Shown piece after piece: positions 63,752 to 64,000 of a stretch of DNA of 64,000 nucleotides (positions are counted from its first letter, which is position 1; the number at the start of each line of letters is the position of its first letter). A model generated the notes under the pieces. It did no database searches and had not been told where the DNA came from. It saw only the letters and a program-made list of their open reading frames with translations. Origin of the DNA: Kribbella sp. NBC_01245 (GTDB lineage: Bacteria; Actinomycetota; Actinomycetes; Propionibacteriales; Kribbellaceae). The stretch spans positions 4,526,001 through 4,590,000 of the forward strand of contig NZ_CP108487.1 of the NCBI RefSeq assembly GCF_036226525.1, read 5' to 3'. The position numbers were made by a program, and so were the translations under genes.

Positions 63752-64000
63752 TCAATTCTGCAGCTGCTCGGCGAAGTGCGTGCGAAGCTGCGCCATATGC
63801 GTTTCGGTCCAGTCCGTGCCATCGGCGCTGAAATGGGCCGAAAGGGCACCTTCAGCGGTCTTTCGGGCACGAATCCCGAGCGCGCCGGCGAGTCCGGTGT
63901 CCTTGGGCCCGGCCGCAGCGACGACGGACCCGGTCACCCCGCCGAACTTGTAGGCCTCGGGCCACCCCTGCGCGACGTACTCGAAGAACGGTGTCCGCGG
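63752..64000 (-). CDS. Partial protein of unknown function (N-terminus outside window)
   Basis: The last 82 residues of a leftward gene are visible. It reads FFEYVAQGWPEAYKFGGVTG and later KTAEGALSAHFSADGTDWTE, ending with MAQLRTHFAEQLQN. Codon bias is coding-like across the whole stretch. I do not recognise the family. An internal ATG at 63937 is unlikely to be the real start, because the open frame continues to the window edge. Confidence 0.6.
   Translation of the reverse strand, partial: PRTPFFEYVAQGWPEAYKFGGVTGSVVAAAGPKDTGLAGALGIRARKTAEGALSAHFSADGTDWTETHMAQLRTHFAEQLQN

Overview
The window is a gene-dense, very GC-rich (roughly 68-70% by eye) stretch of actinobacterial chromosome. Support for this comes from frequent GTG starts with AGGAG-type ribosome binding sites, strong G/C third-position codon bias, ATGA/TGATG stop-start overlaps, Tat- and Sec-exported lipoproteins, a snapalysin, a CU044_5270-type protein with its sigma factor, and a SigE-family ECF sigma factor. 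The overall style fits a soil Actinomycetia/Propionibacteriales organism such as Kribbella. That assignment is an inference from gene content, not a database match.

Layout. 1-4225: a divergent sugar-acid locus (sugar-binding lipoprotein, uronate-dehydrogenase-like enzyme, ROK regulator, D-galactonate dehydratase). 4241-8248: a secreted protein, a DHFR-like reductase, a PhoX-type exported phosphatase and a small secreted protein. 8560-13052: a worn region with a broken WYL regulator, a two-component system, a membrane protein, a tyrosine-recombinase remnant beside tRNA-Thr and a frameshifted haloalkane dehalogenase. 13086-19365: MFS transporter, LysR regulator and a coupled aldonolactone oxidase / aldehyde dehydrogenase / PLP-enzyme operon. 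19531-28452: small enzymes, then a long leftward run (penicillin acylase, YbjQ, GH1, MFS, gamma-carbonic anhydrase, SDR). 28599-34084: TetR, a membrane protein, a methyltransferase remnant, a DEAD-box helicase with a repetitive tail, SoxR and snapalysin. 34274-38598: LacI, a sugar-ABC ATPase and an ABC-2 exporter. 38692-40862: an ECF sigma factor with its partner protein and a truncated paralogue. 41030-44814: a CsoR-controlled copper operon. 45141-51223: an alpha-glucoside ABC importer with a GH13 enzyme and a LacI. 51439-58155: a DUF4032 protein, a secreted nuclease-like enzyme, a SigE-type sigma/partner pair, and an acyl-CoA dehydrogenase/HSD10 pair with TetR. 58719-64000: secreted serine proteases, a PhoD phosphatase and a lipoprotein hydrolase.

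Functional themes: carbohydrate uptake and hydrolysis (two LacI paralogues with nearly identical DNA-binding helices share CTTGCAAG-type sites, and a single MsmK/UgpC-type ATPase probably powers importers that lack their own), extracellular phosphate and protein scavenging, copper homeostasis and redox sensing.

The most unusual signal is between the genes. There is a set of long palindromic elements: about 230-270 bp elements with about 55-bp terminal inverted repeats that abut or closely follow TAA stop codons; related hairpins with perfect 29-35-bp stems, compensatory stem changes and a partly shared loop; and two further families built around CGAGTGGTC. I do not recognise them as a described element.
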